From contig CALIXF010000004.1 of the NCBI GenBank assembly GCA_938046735.1, forward strand, positions 1-22,798: a DNA stretch of 22,798 nt. The letters are read 5' to 3'. The DNA is from an uncultured Candidatus Saccharibacteria bacterium. GTDB lineage: Bacteria; Patescibacteriota; Saccharimonadia; Saccharimonadales; Saccharimonadaceae. This document shows positions 14,906-22,798 of this stretch, piece by piece. The notes below the pieces were generated by a model. It made no database searches. It was not told the DNA's origin and worked only from the letters and a program-made list of their open reading frames with translations. Numbering within the stretch: position 1 is the first letter of the stretch; each line of letters begins with the position of its first letter. The position numbers were made by a program, and so were the translations under genes.

Positions 14906-16681
14906 ATGGCGGAGACCCAAGAGAAGATCATTCAGATTGCAGGTTCAATCACAGTAGATGAACTAGCAGAGGCGTTAGGCCTTTCGGTAACCGCATTGAT
15001 CGGTGAATTATTTAAACAGGGGATTATGGCGACGATTAATCAACGCCTGGATTTTGATACTGCTAGCTTGATTATTGATGAATTAAAACTAAAAGATGTA
15101 AGACTAGAACGTAAGAATACGGCGACAAAAACTTCAAATTTTCATAGGGAATTGTCAGAAAAAGCGGTTTTGCGTCCCCCGGTAGTAGCAGTGATGGGGC
15201 ATGTCGACCACGGTAAAACTACTTTATTGGATTCTTTATTACATAAAAAGACCGTGGAGGGGGAAGCAGGGGGGATTACTCAGCATATTTCAGCTTATCA
15301 ACTCAAACACGATGATCGTTTAATTACTTTTTTGGATACGCCTGGACATGAGGCCTTTGCGGCGATTCGTCAACATGGAGCGATGTTGACAGATATTGTA
15401 GTGATTGTAGTGGCAGCTGATGACGGTGTGAAGCCACAGACGATAGAGGCGATTAAATTTGCACAAAGTGCTAATGCGAAAATTATTGTAGCAATTAATA
15501 AAATTGATCGTGAGGGGGCAGATATCCCACGTACAATGGCTGATCTTGCACAGCATGGTTTGCAACCAGAGGAGTGGGGTGGCGATGTAACAATGGTGCC
15601 AATTTCTGCGAAACGTGGGGATAACTTAGATAAACTACTAGATATGATTCTATTGACGGCAGATATCGAAGAACTGAAGGCTGATGTGGAAATTCCAGCA
15701 GAAGGTTTAGTGATTGAATCACACATGGAAGTTGGCAAGGGGTCAGTTGTGAATTTATTGGTGACCGGTGGGGAATTGAAGGCTGGTAAATTTGTAGTGG
15801 CGGGTAGCGCTTATGGCAAGATCCGGACGATGATGGATTTTAGAGGGAAACCAAAGGGGAAAGCTACACCGTCAACTCCTGTGACGGTAACTGGTTTTAA
15901 GGAATTGCCAAACTTTGGTGATCGTTTTGCTGAGGTGAAAGATGAAAAAACGGCTAGAAAGCAGGCTCTTTTGAATGCACAGGCAGAGGCTTCAGAGTTG
16001 GCTTCTGCAAATGTGACGTCTTCAGACCTTCTAAGAATGATGAATACTGCAGATAACTCAAAAATATTTAACGTGATTATCAAGGGCGACGTACTCGGCT
16101 CTGTGACTTCTGTGGTTGATTCTTTAAAAATGATTGATACTAAGGGTGAGATCACGCTGAATATTGTATCTTCTGGAGTTGGTGACGTGACGGAAAATGA
16201 TGTCTACATGGCTGAGGGTGACAATACAGTGATCTATGGTTTCAACGTGAATATTCCAACTAATATTGTAAAGTTGGCGGCTAGAGACGGCGTAGTAATC
16301 CGTAATTTCCGAGTGATCTATGAACTACTAGATGATGCTAAACAGTCGATGGAACAATTACTTGATGATGAGATAGTTGAGGAAGAGACCGGCGAAATGA
16401 AAATTAAGGGGGTCTTTAGGACTGAACGTACGGCAATTATTGCTGGCGGAGAAATTTTAACTGGTCGAGTAAGCGCTGGCATGTTGGGGCGCGTATATCA
16501 TGAAAAAGAGCTGATCGGCGAAGTTGAAGTTGATTCGGTACAAAAAGAAAAAATGCAAGTCAATGAATTAGTGGCTGGAGAAACTGGTGGTATTGCATTT
16601 AAACTAGAGAAAAAATTAGTAATTGAACTGGGGGATCGAATTAAATTCTTTACAAGAGAGTTGCGGAAGAAGAAGTTATAA
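14906..16681 (+). CDS. infB: Translation initiation factor IF-2 (short form)
   Basis: 591 aa, much shorter than the 700-900 of many bacteria. A single IF2_N-type domain (about 7-60, ITVDELAEALGLSVTALI) is followed directly by the GTPase: G1 GHVDHGKT (98-105), DTPGH (144-148), NKID (198-201) and SAK. Domain II, the domain III region and the C-terminal domain that binds the fMet-tRNA acceptor follow. The long disordered N terminus is absent. IF-2 places initiator tRNA on the 30S subunit and promotes subunit joining. AAGGAG 5-6 nt before the ATG fixes the start. The usual neighbours nusA and rbfA are missing. Confidence 0.96.
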   Translation: MAETQEKIIQIAGSITVDELAEALGLSVTALIGELFKQGIMATINQRLDFDTASLIIDELKLKDVRLERKNTATKTSNFHRELSEKAVLRPPVVAVMGHVDHGKTTLLDSLLHKKTVEGEAGGITQHISAYQLKHDDRLITFLDTPGHEAFAAIRQHGAMLTDIVVIVVAADDGVKPQTIEAIKFAQSANAKIIVAINKIDREGADIPRTMADLAQHGLQPEEWGGDVTMVPISAKRGDNLDKLLDMILLTADIEELKADVEIPAEGLVIESHMEVGKGSVVNLLVTGGELKAGKFVVAGSAYGKIRTMMDFRGKPKGKATPSTPVTVTGFKELPNFGDRFAEVKDEKTARKQALLNAQAEASELASANVTSSDLLRMMNTADNSKIFNVIIKGDVLGSVTSVVDSLKMIDTKGEITLNIVSSGVGDVTENDVYMAEGDNTVIYGFNVNIPTNIVKLAARDGVVIRNFRVIYELLDDAKQSMEQLLDDEIVEEETGEMKIKGVFRTERTAIIAGGEILTGRVSAGMLGRVYHEKELIGEVEVDSVQKEKMQVNELVAGETGGIAFKLEKKLVIELGDRIKFFTRELRKKKL

Positions 16682-16704
16682 AGTTGATTGAAAAAAATAG
16701 TAAG

Positions 16705-16733
16705 AAAATAGGGCAGAAATGCCTTATTTTTAT
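16705..16733 (+). terminator. Intrinsic terminator of infB
   Basis: AATAGGGCA and TGCCTTATT pair (one G-U) around a GAAA loop, followed by a T-rich tail; the helix starts 25 nt after the infB stop. Confidence 0.88.
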
Positions 16734-16943
16734 TAACCGAAGAATGTAAAGACCTTAAAGGAAAAAATCATGCTATATAGTTCTGTTCGGTTTTTGTTCG
16801 GAGATAGGGAAACAAACGAAAAACGTTTTTTAGAAGGTTTAACTGTATGAAAAAAGCTAAAGCGGGAGTAAGATTTTAAACAAAATAAAGAGGGAAAAGG
16901 ATTCGATAAGGGAAACATGGAAAACAAATTTTTGGCGGAAAAA

Positions 16944-16978
16944 TCCGTGAAATTTGGTAAAAAATGAATTTTCACGGA
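16944..16978. repeat. Inverted repeat with TCCGTGAAA arms
   Basis: TCCGTGAAATT (16944-16954) is inverted at 16967-16978 (AATTTTCACGGA) with one extra base and a 12-nt loop. The arms contain the GTGAAA/TTTCAC halves found in parS, but facing the wrong way. It may be a hairpin or a protein site. Confidence 0.5.
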
Positions 16979-17141
16979 AGAATTTATGAAAAATAGCGTG
17001 TAACAGGGGTGACGTGGACTCATATATTCGAAACTCTTCTCCCGGTGTTTTAGAATTACTCGGAATCATACATACGACTAAAGGTAGTGACGAGATGTAT
17101 CTGATCTGTAAATCTATGAATTAAATAATAAGTTTTATTAT

Positions 17142-17209
17142 GGGGATGAGCTTAATGCGATAAGTAAATGGTTCTCTATTTATCGTTAAGTATTTAAAAA
17201 ATGAGCCCC
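17142..17209. other. Long hairpin with symmetric internal loops
   Basis: GGGG (17142-17145) pairs with CCCC (17206-17209); inside are CTTAA/TTAAG (17151-17155/17186-17190) and CGATAA/TTATCG (17158-17163/17180-17185). ATGAG stands unpaired on both sides of the structure. A T-rich stretch follows on the plus strand, so it might act as a terminator or be part of a small RNA. Confidence 0.45.
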
Positions 17210-17439
17210 TTTGATGTTTTTGTGTCATTTATAGTTTTTTCATCTTATGCGTCGTAAAATAGTTATTGTGCGACATTGTAAATATGGACAAAAAACGATT
17301 AACTATACCTTTTAAAAAAATAAAAATTAGACAAAAATAATCAACAAATGGAATTTATTGAACTTTTTTACGTGTGTCAATTCTCCTTTATGTTGTAGTA
17401 GGGTTGGGGCTTTGTTTTTGACCTTTGAGATAGATTAAA

Positions 17440-17533
17440 AGGCTATATTGTGAGCTCATGCTGTTAGATCTTCTCTTTTATTTAATAGGCTATATTGTGA
17501 GCTCATGCTGTTAGATCTTCTCTTTTATTTAAT
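17440..17533. repeat. Perfect 47-bp tandem duplication
   Basis: The unit AGGCTATATTGTGAGCTCAT... occupies 17440-17486 and 17487-17533 with no differences. Each copy carries the palindrome TGAGCTCA and ends in a T-rich run. There are only two copies and no spacer, so it is not a CRISPR array. No ORF runs through it. Confidence 0.95.
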
Positions 17534-17670
17534 GTGTTTTAAATGAAAAGAATTGCTGTGTTCTTACGAAAAGAATATTGCGAAAGAGAAAAAAGGCAGG
17601 AGACAGAGAATTATATACGGATGGGAGATAGAGAAGAATATGTGATAAAAATAAGAATCTCTTATTATCT

Positions 17671-17705
17671 AAATAAATAACCTATTTTAAGGGGGTTATT
17701 TATTT
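17671..17705 (-). terminator. Hairpin at the end of the TraD-like gene
   Basis: AAATAAATAACC (17671-17682) pairs perfectly with GGTTATTTATTT (17694-17705) over 12 bp. It overlaps the stop codon of the minus-strand gene. The AT-rich helix lacks a clean T-run, so termination is likely but weak. Confidence 0.5.
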
Positions 17706-20700
17706 AATGATGAATAGAGAAATATCCGCTATCTGGGGAATTATGATCTCCCTGCAGATTTTGGCGGAAACCGTTTTCTCCTAGCTGATGTTTCCCTGGT
17801 AAGTTCTGACTGGTTGCAAAACCAGGGCGACCATCGTGAAGATCAGAGGCAAAATTAACCTTTCGTGCTGAATCTGAAGTTGTTGAATTTTGAGAGGGCT
17901 GTTTTGTGGAATCGATGTGGGTGGGGCTGTGATTTTGATTTGTTGGTTTTGCAATAGGGGTGAGTGGAACTGGTTCAAAAGTGGGTTTTTCCTTGTTTTT
18001 GAATGGCTTTTTATTTTTTGAGCGATTTTTAGGATTGTTTCCCTGCTTTTCTTTGGTTTGATTATCAACGTTAAACTGAGAGGAGAAAGTATTGTTAATA
18101 TTGGTATTTTGATTTCTTTCAAAAGAAGTATTCCCCTGTTTTTTTGATGAATTTTTATCATGATCTTTTTTCTGTTCACGAGCTAGGTCAGTGGCTGATT
18201 TGATACCGTTAGACGTAATTGGTGTGATAGTAGAATCAAGCTGTTTAAGTGCGCTGCCAAGATCTTTAAGTGTAAGAGAGCTCTTCCCTGCGATGGTGTT
18301 AGGCGAAAACTTTTTATTAAATGCAAAGTTAGATTCTTTAATGAATTCTGGTCTAAAATGCGGAGTGTTAGAGTGATTTGTTGGGGTGATTACCTCTTTT
18401 TGATTGCGACCGGAGTCAGAGAGTTCTTTTTTGTATTTTTCGCTTTGTTCGATAGTGGCACGGATTTCAGCCTCAACTTCGGCGCGTGGCCTAGAGAAGA
18501 GATTACGTGAGTTAGCGATGATGGCGTCTAGATTATCGGTAGGGGCTTTAGGAATATTGAGTGTGGTGGCAGAAAAAGCTGGAGCTTTTTCACCATTAAT
18601 AATCATGGAGATGACAAAATGACGATTGTTCATCTGAATAAGGTCAGAGCTGTCAAAAGTTGGTTCAAATTGCTTGACCAGAATTGGTGCATCATCAGCA
18701 GAAACACGAAAAGAGATGGTAGTACCCACATTACCGAAAACGGCATCGCGGACCGAATCGGTCATCTGAGCAATATATTGATTGGCGACGGTGAGATTTA
18801 AACCATATTTGCGAGCTTCTGAGAGGATAACGGAGAAGGAATCGGTAGCAAAGTTCTGAAACTCATCAACGTAAAGATAGAAAGGTCGACGCTTTGAGAC
18901 GTCTGGGATATCTGAGCGAGACATAGCGGCGAGCTGTATCTTGGTGACTAAGAAAGATCCGAGAATGCCAGCGTTATCTTCGCCGATGAGCCCCTTAGAG
19001 AGATTAACAACAAGAATCTTACCTTCGTCCATAATCTTGCGTACATCAAAGCTGGAACGTGGCTGGCCGATGATATTACGGATGATTGGATTAGCGGTAA
19101 AAGCACCAACTTTATTAAGAACTGGGGCAATAGATTCGTTAACTTGTTTCTCATTCCATTGACCGAATTCCTGTTTCCAGAATTGTAGGACAGTGACGTC
19201 AGTGCAATAATCAAGAGTTTCTTTACGAAAATCTTTGTCGGTGAGAATGCGAGAGATATCAAGCAAGGTGGAATTGGGGCGATCAAGGAGAGCTAGAAGA
19301 GTGTAACGAAGGATATGCTCAAGGCGAGGTCCCCAGGAGTCGCCAAACATACGTTTTAATACACCAATCACCTCGGAACAGACATTAGGCTTTCTGGTGA
19401 TATCAGAAAGCTCGAGAGGGTTAAAAGCGACTGGAAATTGAGTATCAGCTGGATTGAAATAAACAACGTCTTTTATCCGATGTGGTGGGATGAAACGGAG
19501 GTTATTGACTGCGAAATCGCCATGTGGATCAATAATACAGTAACCTTGGTTATAAAAAACATCAGAGAGAGCAAAGAGTTCGAGTAAGCCAGATTTTCCA
19601 GCACCGGTTTGACCGATAATGTAAACGTGCCTTGAACGGTCTTTTCTCAACATGCCGAACTGGTGATTAATGCCACGGAAGTTAGTGAGACCAAAAGCGG
19701 AGATATTTTCGTCAGTACTGGTGATGCCGGTGATGAGAGGGAGTTTGGCTGGTGGCTCAGCAGTTTTGGAGGTTGCCCAGACGATGTTTGGGGTTTCGAC
19801 TGAAGTGTGAGGAAGGTGGTAAACACTGGCTAACTCGGAAATATTAAGGATAAAGCCAGGGTTTGTAAATTGACGCATTTTGTAGGCGTCAAGATCTTCT
19901 TTATTAAAACTACCACCAAGTTGCTTGAAGCCGTTAAGATTGGTAGAGTTGAACTGTTTGAAGGTACCAACAAGAGCCTGCATATTAAGTTTAGCGTTAA
20001 TCTCGCTATTACCAAGATAGGCGAGTCGAATCTTTACTTCGTAGCCCAATTTGGTGGCTTTTTGTTCGGCGGCGGTAATTTGTGACTTTGTACGTTCAGA
20101 AAGCTCGATCTTAGTCTCAGAGGTAGTCCCACCAGCTGGTGGAGTCCAGAGAGCAGAGATAGCTTGCAGGATCCAAGTAATATCAATATTGAAGATGCGA
20201 AAAGAACTTTTGCCAGATTTAAGAACTTTGATCCAATTATCGGTATCTTTATGCCAAGAATCAGCGATTGGTCGAGTAAGGATTTGAATCCATAACTCTT
20301 CAGAATGGTCAGGGTCGAGTTTGGCAAGAGTCCCAGTAATACCGGCCAATGGGTCAACCTCAAAATTTTCAAAGGTTTTGATAGGAAGAGCGGTATTTTC
20401 TGTAAGCCCTAGTTCGGCGGTATAGATTACTTCATGTTTGTCGCGATTATCTACGTAATCATGATCAATAGTGTAAATTTGAACTGTAGGGTACTGGGCG
20501 TAGATTTGCCCCTCAACAAAACTTTGCTGAGTCTTGGGAGTCCAGACATAGAAACGGATTTGTCCGCCTGTACTAACAACCTCAAAACTGAGATGTTCCT
20601 GAATGCCGCCAGATCCCTTTAGGGATTCTGCATCGCGCAAAATGCCATGTAGTGAAGCAAACATTTGCTCGGCGGAGAGTTCCTGCTTGTCGTTATTTTT

Positions 20701-20853
20701 TGGAATTTCTAACATTAAAAGCACGGAATCGACATTCAGGACCTTGAGTTGGTTGATTTTTTTATAATTACGGTAGGTTAAAATACCTAAAACAATTACG
20801 ATTGGTAGCCAAACAATTGGCATTAAAAGAAAGTGAAGAATTTCAATGATCAT
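17704..20853 (-). CDS. Membrane-anchored VirD4/TraD/HerA-like ATPase with a long disordered tail
   Basis: 1049 aa. An N-terminal hydrophobic segment (about 7-26) anchors it. Residues 40-380 form a domain of unknown function. The ATPase follows with Walker A GQTGAGKS (414-421), IDPHGDF (441-447) and Walker B YLYVDEFQNF (659-668), then the EARKYGLNLTVANQ segment typical of conjugative coupling proteins. Residues ~810-1049 are low-complexity, rich in Asn, Gln, Lys, Ser and Pro, and likely disordered. The family pumps DNA or hands substrates to type IV secretion. No relaxase, VirB4 or pilin gene lies next to it, so a stand-alone role in DNA or protein export, or in a genome-encoded type IV system, is inferred. 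The ATG has no Shine-Dalgarno but a -10 hexamer 6 nt upstream. Confidence 0.82.
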   Translation of the reverse strand: MIIEILHFLLMPIVWLPIVIVLGILTYRNYKKINQLKVLNVDSVLLMLEIPKNNDKQELSAEQMFASLHGILRDAESLKGSGGIQEHLSFEVVSTGGQIRFYVWTPKTQQSFVEGQIYAQYPTVQIYTIDHDYVDNRDKHEVIYTAELGLTENTALPIKTFENFEVDPLAGITGTLAKLDPDHSEELWIQILTRPIADSWHKDTDNWIKVLKSGKSSFRIFNIDITWILQAISALWTPPAGGTTSETKIELSERTKSQITAAEQKATKLGYEVKIRLAYLGNSEINAKLNMQALVGTFKQFNSTNLNGFKQLGGSFNKEDLDAYKMRQFTNPGFILNISELASVYHLPHTSVETPNIVWATSKTAEPPAKLPLITGITSTDENISAFGLTNFRGINHQFGMLRKDRSRHVYIIGQTGAGKSGLLELFALSDVFYNQGYCIIDPHGDFAVNNLRFIPPHRIKDVVYFNPADTQFPVAFNPLELSDITRKPNVCSEVIGVLKRMFGDSWGPRLEHILRYTLLALLDRPNSTLLDISRILTDKDFRKETLDYCTDVTVLQFWKQEFGQWNEKQVNESIAPVLNKVGAFTANPIIRNIIGQPRSSFDVRKIMDEGKILVVNLSKGLIGEDNAGILGSFLVTKIQLAAMSRSDIPDVSKRRPFYLYVDEFQNFATDSFSVILSEARKYGLNLTVANQYIAQMTDSVRDAVFGNVGTTISFRVSADDAPILVKQFEPTFDSSDLIQMNNRHFVISMIINGEKAPAFSATTLNIPKAPTDNLDAIIANSRNLFSRPRAEVEAEIRATIEQSEKYKKELSDSGRNQKEVITPTNHSNTPHFRPEFIKESNFAFNKKFSPNTIAGKSSLTLKDLGSALKQLDSTITPITSNGIKSATDLAREQKKDHDKNSSKKQGNTSFERNQNTNINNTFSSQFNVDNQTKEKQGNNPKNRSKNKKPFKNKEKPTFEPVPLTPIAKPTNQNHSPTHIDSTKQPSQNSTTSDSARKVNFASDLHDGRPGFATSQNLPGKHQLGENGFRQNLQGDHNSPDSGYFSIHH

Positions 20854-20859
20854 ATCTAT

Positions 20860-20865
20860 ATTTTA
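20860..20865 (-). promoter_or_regulatory. -10 element for a probably leaderless TraD-like mRNA
   Basis: On the minus strand TAAAAT lies 6 nt before the ATG at 20853, so transcription should start at the start codon. The upstream T-run gives only a poor -35. Confidence 0.55.
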
Positions 20866-20947
20866 GCACGAAAGGAATAAAAAAAGTTTATCGTTTTAGC
20901 TGTTATTTATTGGGAGTGGAAAACTTTAAAAGGCCGTGAAAACTCTG

Positions 20948-21988
20948 TTATTTTTCGGATTTTGCGACGGTGTAGGTATTTTTGTCGACTCTTTGATAAA
21001 GCTTTTTGTTTTGAAGATTAAGCAAAACGGTGGTTTCTTTAACTTTGCGAACCTTGAGGACGTTTTTGACAATCTCTTCTCTGGTGAGTGGGGTTTTGGA
21101 CTCTTCGAGAATACTGGTGATGATTTGAGAAACAGTTCCCTTTTTATAACCCCAATCACGTAGGGCGTAGATGCCACGACCAATTAAGACAAAGCGAGGA
21201 TCTTTGATTAGTTCGTTGTGAATAGCTTGCAAAGTAACGTCTTTTTTGCGGAATTTGGAAGAGGAGATCGCACTTGCAATGTCATTAAAATGCATCGGCT
21301 CCTTTTTATTTTGTAAAATGACATAAATTTTGTCGCGAATATTTTTCGGGTTGACAGTTGGCCATTTTGTGAGACCCCACTGGTCATCTAAGGAAGATAA
21401 TTGTTTAGAGATTGATGCGATGGCACGAATATAGTTAGGGTGTTCATAATTTAACTTACTGTCAAGCTCTTCCAAGGAAAGTGGAGCTTTCTTAGTTTTA
21501 ATAAGGGTAACAATTTCATCAATCTGTTTTTTTATGGTTTTTTCGTTACCATAATCAGAAATGCCAATAGCACCGTAATATTTTTCAGTTTCTTCAATTA
21601 GGGTAAGATTAGCGGAAATTTCACCAAGAAAGATAAGATAAGACTTTTCAAGACTAGTCGCCTCATGTCTGTAAATCTTGTTAGTTAAGACGGAGATTTT
21701 GGCAATTCTTCCCTCCTCGGTGAGGTTTCTAATTAGAATTTTCTCTGCTGCAGCTAATTCAGGAATTTTACCATCTTCAGCGGCAATACGAAGTCTAACT
21801 ATGATGGCCTTTTCTAGTTGTCGAACACGTTCCCTAGTAATTGAAAGGAAGTCACCGATTTGTTCGAGAGTCTCGCGATCGCCGTTTAAACCGAAGCGGC
21901 GAGAAATAATTTCTTTTTCACGATCTTGTTCAATGATGTTTAAGCTACCATAGATGGCTGCTTTGATTACATCTTCGTATTGACCCAT
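20948..21988 (-). CDS. Sigma-70 region 4 / HARE-HTH fusion protein, putative transcription regulator
   Basis: 346 aa. The N terminus matches sigma region 4: REKEIISRRFGLNGDRETLEQIG (23-45, described here by its flanks REKEI and LEQIG), then SITRERVRQLEKA (49-61), the -35 recognition helix-turn-helix. Regions 1-3 are absent, so it cannot melt a promoter by itself. A middle segment (about 151-215) resembles a winged helix. Residues 217-280 look like a HARE-HTH domain, as in the RNA polymerase delta subunit, with the RFVLIGRGIYALRDWG signature, and a further winged-helix unit ends the protein (283-342). It probably contacts RNA polymerase or promoter DNA. The ATG at 21988 has a GGGAAG-type site upstream and a strong promoter. 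The same arrangement may be common in CPR genomes, but this could not be checked. Confidence 0.75.
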   Translation of the reverse strand: MGQYEDVIKAAIYGSLNIIEQDREKEIISRRFGLNGDRETLEQIGDFLSITRERVRQLEKAIIVRLRIAAEDGKIPELAAAEKILIRNLTEEGRIAKISVLTNKIYRHEATSLEKSYLIFLGEISANLTLIEETEKYYGAIGISDYGNEKTIKKQIDEIVTLIKTKKAPLSLEELDSKLNYEHPNYIRAIASISKQLSSLDDQWGLTKWPTVNPKNIRDKIYVILQNKKEPMHFNDIASAISSSKFRKKDVTLQAIHNELIKDPRFVLIGRGIYALRDWGYKKGTVSQIITSILEESKTPLTREEIVKNVLKVRKVKETTVLLNLQNKKLYQRVDKNTYTVAKSEK

Positions 21989-22037
21989 TTTTAGATCTTC
22001 TTCCCTTTCTCCACCACTGAATAATACTGAAATTTAT

Positions 22038-22068
22038 AATATAATAACATTAAATTGCTGTTTGTCAA
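22038..22068 (-). promoter_or_regulatory. Promoter of the sigma4/HARE gene
   Basis: On the minus strand a consensus TTGACA (22063-22068) is followed after 17-19 nt by a TATA-rich -10 (ATTATA/TATATT, 22038-22045). This is the best -35 in the window. The leader is about 45 nt. The rest of the 21989-22297 gap is AT-rich, and I see no gene or terminator in it. Confidence 0.7.
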
Positions 22069-22297
22069 GTAATGAAATTCAACGATATATTTCTGTAAAT
22101 ATCCGGTCTTTGCTCGGCTTTCTTTTAGGTTTTTATGTTTTCTATTGTACCATAAATTTTACACATATCCTAATAAGTTTTATTTAAATATAAGTATAAG
22201 CATTTTTATGGTGTGATATTTATACTATGATAGAAACATAAAAAATAGGTAAAAGATATGGGATAAAAATAAAAGAAAAGCGGGAGTATTTTTGTGA

Positions 22298-22798
22298 CTA
22301 TTTTTTTGGCTGTATTTTTTTGCTAGTGGATTTTTTGGCTGTAGCTTTAGTAGTTTTTATATTTTTTCCTGTGCGAGACTTAGGGGGCTTTTTAGTAGAA
22401 ATAGATTTATTTCTAAGAAGTTCGGTGGCTTGTTCCAAGGTAATAGTTTTAGGGTCAAGATCTGTTGGAATTTTGAGATTATTAGGACGTGGACGCCCTT
22501 TACCAGAGGCGGGTTTGATAGAAGGGCCTTTAATGTAAGGGCCAAAAGGACCATGAATGATTTTAATATCTCCCCAGTCGGCAATAATGGATGATTTTTT
22601 CTTTTGATAGAGCTGATCAGCAAGTTCAAAACTGATCGTATAGGGACTTTCTTCCTTATTTGCACGATTTAGCTGAATATTATAATTCCCTGCTTTAAGA
22701 TATGGGCCGAAAGGACCGTTAGCGGCGATAAGTTCAGTTCCATCATCGGCCCTGCCAACTAGTCTTGGAAGTTGAGGTAACTCGAGTTGCTTTAATGC
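22298..22798 (-). CDS. topA: DNA topoisomerase I, C-terminal part (5' end outside window)
   Basis: The minus-strand frame is open from the window edge to a TAG at 22298-22300 (166 codons shown). It carries two C-terminal topoisomerase repeats with the signatures NGPFGPYLK and HGPFGPYIK, then a linker and a basic Lys/Ser/Thr-rich tail (ending KKIQPKK) as in many bacterial TopA proteins. The tail binds DNA and may contact RNA polymerase. The Toprim and catalytic tyrosine domains lie outside the window. TopA relaxes negative supercoils. It points the same way as the sigma4/HARE gene, but a strong promoter between them suggests separate transcription. Confidence 0.85.
   Translation of the reverse strand, partial: ALKQLELPQLPRLVGRADDGTELIAANGPFGPYLKAGNYNIQLNRANKEESPYTISFELADQLYQKKKSSIIADWGDIKIIHGPFGPYIKGPSIKPASGKGRPRPNNLKIPTDLDPKTITLEQATELLRNKSISTKKPPKSRTGKNIKTTKATAKKSTSKKIQPKK

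Larger units (their letters stand above)
16734..17670. other. Convergent gene-free kilobase
   Basis: The infB (plus) and TraD-like (minus) genes converge on this stretch. Open frames here have implausible composition and no ribosome binding sites. It holds a GTTCGGTTTTTG motif (16785-16796) with a second GTTCGG at 16796-16801, an inverted repeat, a large hairpin and a tandem duplication, listed separately. No tRNA, rRNA or other known RNA was recognised. Confidence 0.6.

Noticed and set aside
16944..16978. parS-like site made of GTGAAA and TTTCAC halves
   Set aside because: In parS the halves face inward as TTTCAC-GTGAAA with no gap; here the order is reversed and a 12-nt loop separates them, so it is only an inverted repeat.
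16990..17060. tRNA suggested by TATTCGAAAC near 17025
   Set aside because: The flanking bases do not form a T stem on either strand, and no acceptor or anticodon arm could be drawn.
16733..17069. Minus-strand frames of 70-96 aa after infB
   Set aside because: They are Phe/Ser/Leu-rich translations of A/G-rich plus-strand DNA with no ribosome binding site, and one crosses the infB terminator.
17440..17533. CRISPR array
   Set aside because: Only two abutting identical units with no spacers and no cas genes in the window.

Overview
The window looks like chromosome from a member of the Patescibacteria (CPR), most likely Candidatus Saccharibacteria (TM7). This is inferred from several traits together: low G+C, the standard code (UGA ends ftsI and murG), an LPxTG-anchored surface protein in an otherwise stripped-down Gram-positive-like gene set, a short Rel and a short IF-2, and lineage-type insertions in FtsW and MurG. 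It was not checked against any database.

Layout. 1-1930: the C-terminal end of a Pro/Thr-repeat, acidic protein and a sortase-anchored surface protein. 2148-5733: rplU with its own promoter and terminator, then parA-parB-rel, which joins chromosome segregation to ppGpp metabolism. 5851-11974: a tight cell-wall and division operon (an unannotated 54-aa membrane ORF, ftsI, mraY, ftsW, murG, a POTRA-less ftsQ) closed by an intrinsic terminator. 11975-12989: a 1-kb gap with no convincing gene but a 33-position inverted repeat, a promoter-like site, and minus-strand patches resembling rRNA. 12990-16681: rsmH, a 21-aa leader ORF, a structured RNA with a group I intron-like core, ftsL and infB. 16682-17703: a convergent gene-free kilobase with hairpins and a perfect 47-bp tandem duplication. 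17704-22798 (minus strand): a VirD4/TraD-like membrane-anchored ATPase, a protein joining sigma region 4 to HARE-HTH modules, and the C-terminal end of topA.

How the genes work together. MraY and MurG make lipid I and lipid II; FtsW and FtsI polymerise and crosslink septal peptidoglycan; FtsQ and FtsL belong to the divisome. RsmH modifies 16S rRNA and IF-2 starts translation. ParAB segregates the chromosome and Rel sets (p)ppGpp.

The most interesting region is 13947-14375, between rsmH and ftsL. A leader ORF with the best Shine-Dalgarno in the window runs into an RNA with P2, P4, P5, P7 and J8/7 elements like those of group I introns. The whole element is enclosed by a 14-bp long-range helix, and the 5' strand of that helix can instead pair with the ftsL ribosome binding site. 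This suggests a ribozyme-type or alternative-pairing switch on a division gene. Several genes (parA, ftsI, rsmH, the TraD-like ATPase) have a -10 hexamer only 6-9 nt before the ATG, which implies leaderless mRNAs.
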